A stretch of 7,441 bases of DNA, from the NCBI GenBank assembly GCA_964466385.1, contig CAYXNM010000130.1:1-7441 (forward strand), read 5' to 3'. Below the pieces are notes generated by a model. The model ran no database searches. It saw nothing but the letters and a program-made list of their open reading frames with translations, and had not been told where the DNA came from. This document shows positions 6,764 through 7,441 of this stretch, piece by piece. Numbering within the stretch: position 1 is the stretch's first letter; each line of letters starts with the position of its first letter. The position numbers and the translations under genes are program-made. This stretch comes from UBA5972 sp964466385 (GTDB lineage: Bacteria > Pseudomonadota > Alphaproteobacteria > Rhodobacterales > Rhodobacteraceae).

Positions 6764-7219
6764 TCAGGAAACCGAAATGATCGCCTGTTTCGACATTCCG
6801 CCGGGAACGACCGTCACGGGGATCGGCAACGACCCGGAGGCGCGCAGCACATAGCTCACAAGCGGACCCGGCCCTTCCTTTCCCGTACCGGCCCCCAGAA
6901 CCAGAACGCCGATATCGGGGTTGTCCTGGATGTAATCGATGATTTCGACTTCGGCTTTTCCTTCACGGATGACAAGGTCGGGGGTGATGCCTTCCTTTTC
7001 CTTCATCCTGTTGGAAAAGATATCGAAATGCGCGCGGATGCGGTCGCGGGCTTCTTCGCGCATGATGTCCGCGACACCGATCCAATGGTTGAATTCATCG
7101 GGCGGGATGACGGCAAGGATGGTGACACCCCCGCCGGTATGTGCTGCGCGAAGGGCGGCAAACCGCATGGCGTTCAGGCATTCGGTGGTGCTGTCAAGGA
7201 TGACAAGGAATCGGCGCAT
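6764..7219 (-). CDS. Universal stress protein (UspA family)
   Basis: Single-domain cytoplasmic Usp protein of 151 residues, normal for the family. Such proteins help cells through starvation or stress, often as ATP-binding dimers, but the precise role of this one is unknown. The N-terminal strand RRFLVILDST (2-11) supplies the typical aspartate near the nucleotide pocket, and the C-terminal VLVLGAGTG...VTVVPGG region (106-141) is the usual ATP-loop end. The loop is not canonical: the family pattern G-x2-G-x9-G-S/T is not clearly met, since GAGTGKEGPGPLVS (109-122) replaces it, so ATP binding is uncertain. The ATG at 7219 follows AAAGGACTGCC; a longer frame from 7258 would put this ribosome site inside the gene. 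It is probably its own transcription unit or follows the aminotransferase, which ends 84 bp upstream; I see no convincing promoter between them. Confidence 0.88.
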   Translation of the reverse strand: MRRFLVILDSTTECLNAMRFAALRAAHTGGGVTILAVIPPDEFNHWIGVADIMREEARDRIRAHFDIFSNRMKEKEGITPDLVIREGKAEVEIIDYIQDNPDIGVLVLGAGTGKEGPGPLVSYVLRASGSLPIPVTVVPGGMSKQAIISVS

Positions 7220-7303
7220 GGCAGTCCTTTCGGTTCGACCGGGGAAAGCATCGCGCATGTCAGGCGTTGACGCAAGCCAAGGGTTCGGCGTGCGACATGA
7301 TTC

Positions 7304-7441
7304 TCATGATCCGGTCGTACTCGCCCAGTCCCAGTAAAGCTCGCGCGCGAGGCGTGAAACCGGACCGTGCTGATACCCCGTGTCCTCAAAAGCCGTGACG
7401 GGTGTGACCTTGGACATGTTTCCCGAAAGAAACACTTCGTC
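7304..7441 (-). CDS. Class IV aminotransferase, branched-chain type, C-terminal fragment
   Basis: Only the last 45 residues are in the window; the gene continues past the right edge. The fragment begins DEVFLSGNMSKVTPVTAFED and ends RELYWDWASTTGS before TGA at 7306-7304. This matches the end of the PLP-dependent branched-chain amino acid aminotransferases common in Rhodobacteraceae, which interconvert leucine, isoleucine or valine and their 2-oxo acids. The segment EVFLSGNMSKVTPV lies where classical enzymes carry E-x-F-x-TGTAAxxxPV, whose TGT part contacts the cofactor phosphate, so the substitution is notable. Class IV membership is good; the substrate cannot be settled from a fragment, and a D-amino acid or other amine transaminase is possible. 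Confidence 0.75.
   Translation of the reverse strand, partial: DEVFLSGNMSKVTPVTAFEDTGYQHGPVSRLARELYWDWASTTGS

Noticed and set aside
7263..7278. Imperfect inverted repeat GGCGTTGACGCAAGCC after the aminotransferase gene
   Set aside because: Six pairs with a bulge, a three-base loop and no T run; too weak to call a terminator or operator.

Overview
The window is a compact, GC-rich chromosomal segment with every recognisable gene on the minus strand. It reads as core genome of an alphaproteobacterium, most likely Rhodobacteraceae (Roseobacter group). The basis is the codon usage, the protein flavour, the order universal stress protein - Nfu-type Fe-S protein - tsaB - rimI, and an Irr/ICE-like palindrome, a signal typical of Alphaproteobacteria. 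The placement is from memory of gene order, not from a search. I see no mobile element, CRISPR array, tRNA or rRNA.

In the direction of transcription (right to left): 7441-7304 is the C-terminal end of a class IV (branched-chain type) aminotransferase. Next is a universal stress protein (7219-6764) with a short possible hairpin behind it. The spacer 6763-6607 holds a 15-bp palindrome that looks like an Irr box, directly upstream of a promoter with a perfect TTGACA -35 box. That promoter drives a three-gene overlapping operon: a two-domain Nfu-type Fe-S carrier (6606-6046), tsaB (6056-5397, TTG start inside the end of nfu) and rimI (5400-4987, ATGA overlap). It therefore joins iron-sulfur delivery, tRNA t6A synthesis and ribosomal protein acetylation, and may place all three under iron control.

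The spacer 4986-4789 carries a perfect DnaA box, an A/T-rich tract, a candidate promoter with an A7 stretch behind the -35, and a perfect 14-bp palindrome (TTGACCATGGTCAA) at the predicted transcription start. This looks like the control region of the second operon: a BMP/PnrA-type substrate-binding protein (4788-3799), a double-domain ATPase (3786-2221) and two membrane permeases (2221-1124 and 1124-144). Together these form a complete ABC importer of the purine-nucleoside (NupNOPQ/YufNOPQ) type. The periplasmic protein captures the ligand, the two permeases form the channel, and the single fused ATPase supplies both nucleotide-binding domains. Spacing of 12 bp followed by two TGATG overlaps points to one transcript and coupled translation.

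The first 143 bases hold no gene I can support, only two short GC-rich hairpins after the last permease. Overall the region is ordinary; the most interesting material is in the two regulatory spacers. I found no sign of a novel multi-gene system.
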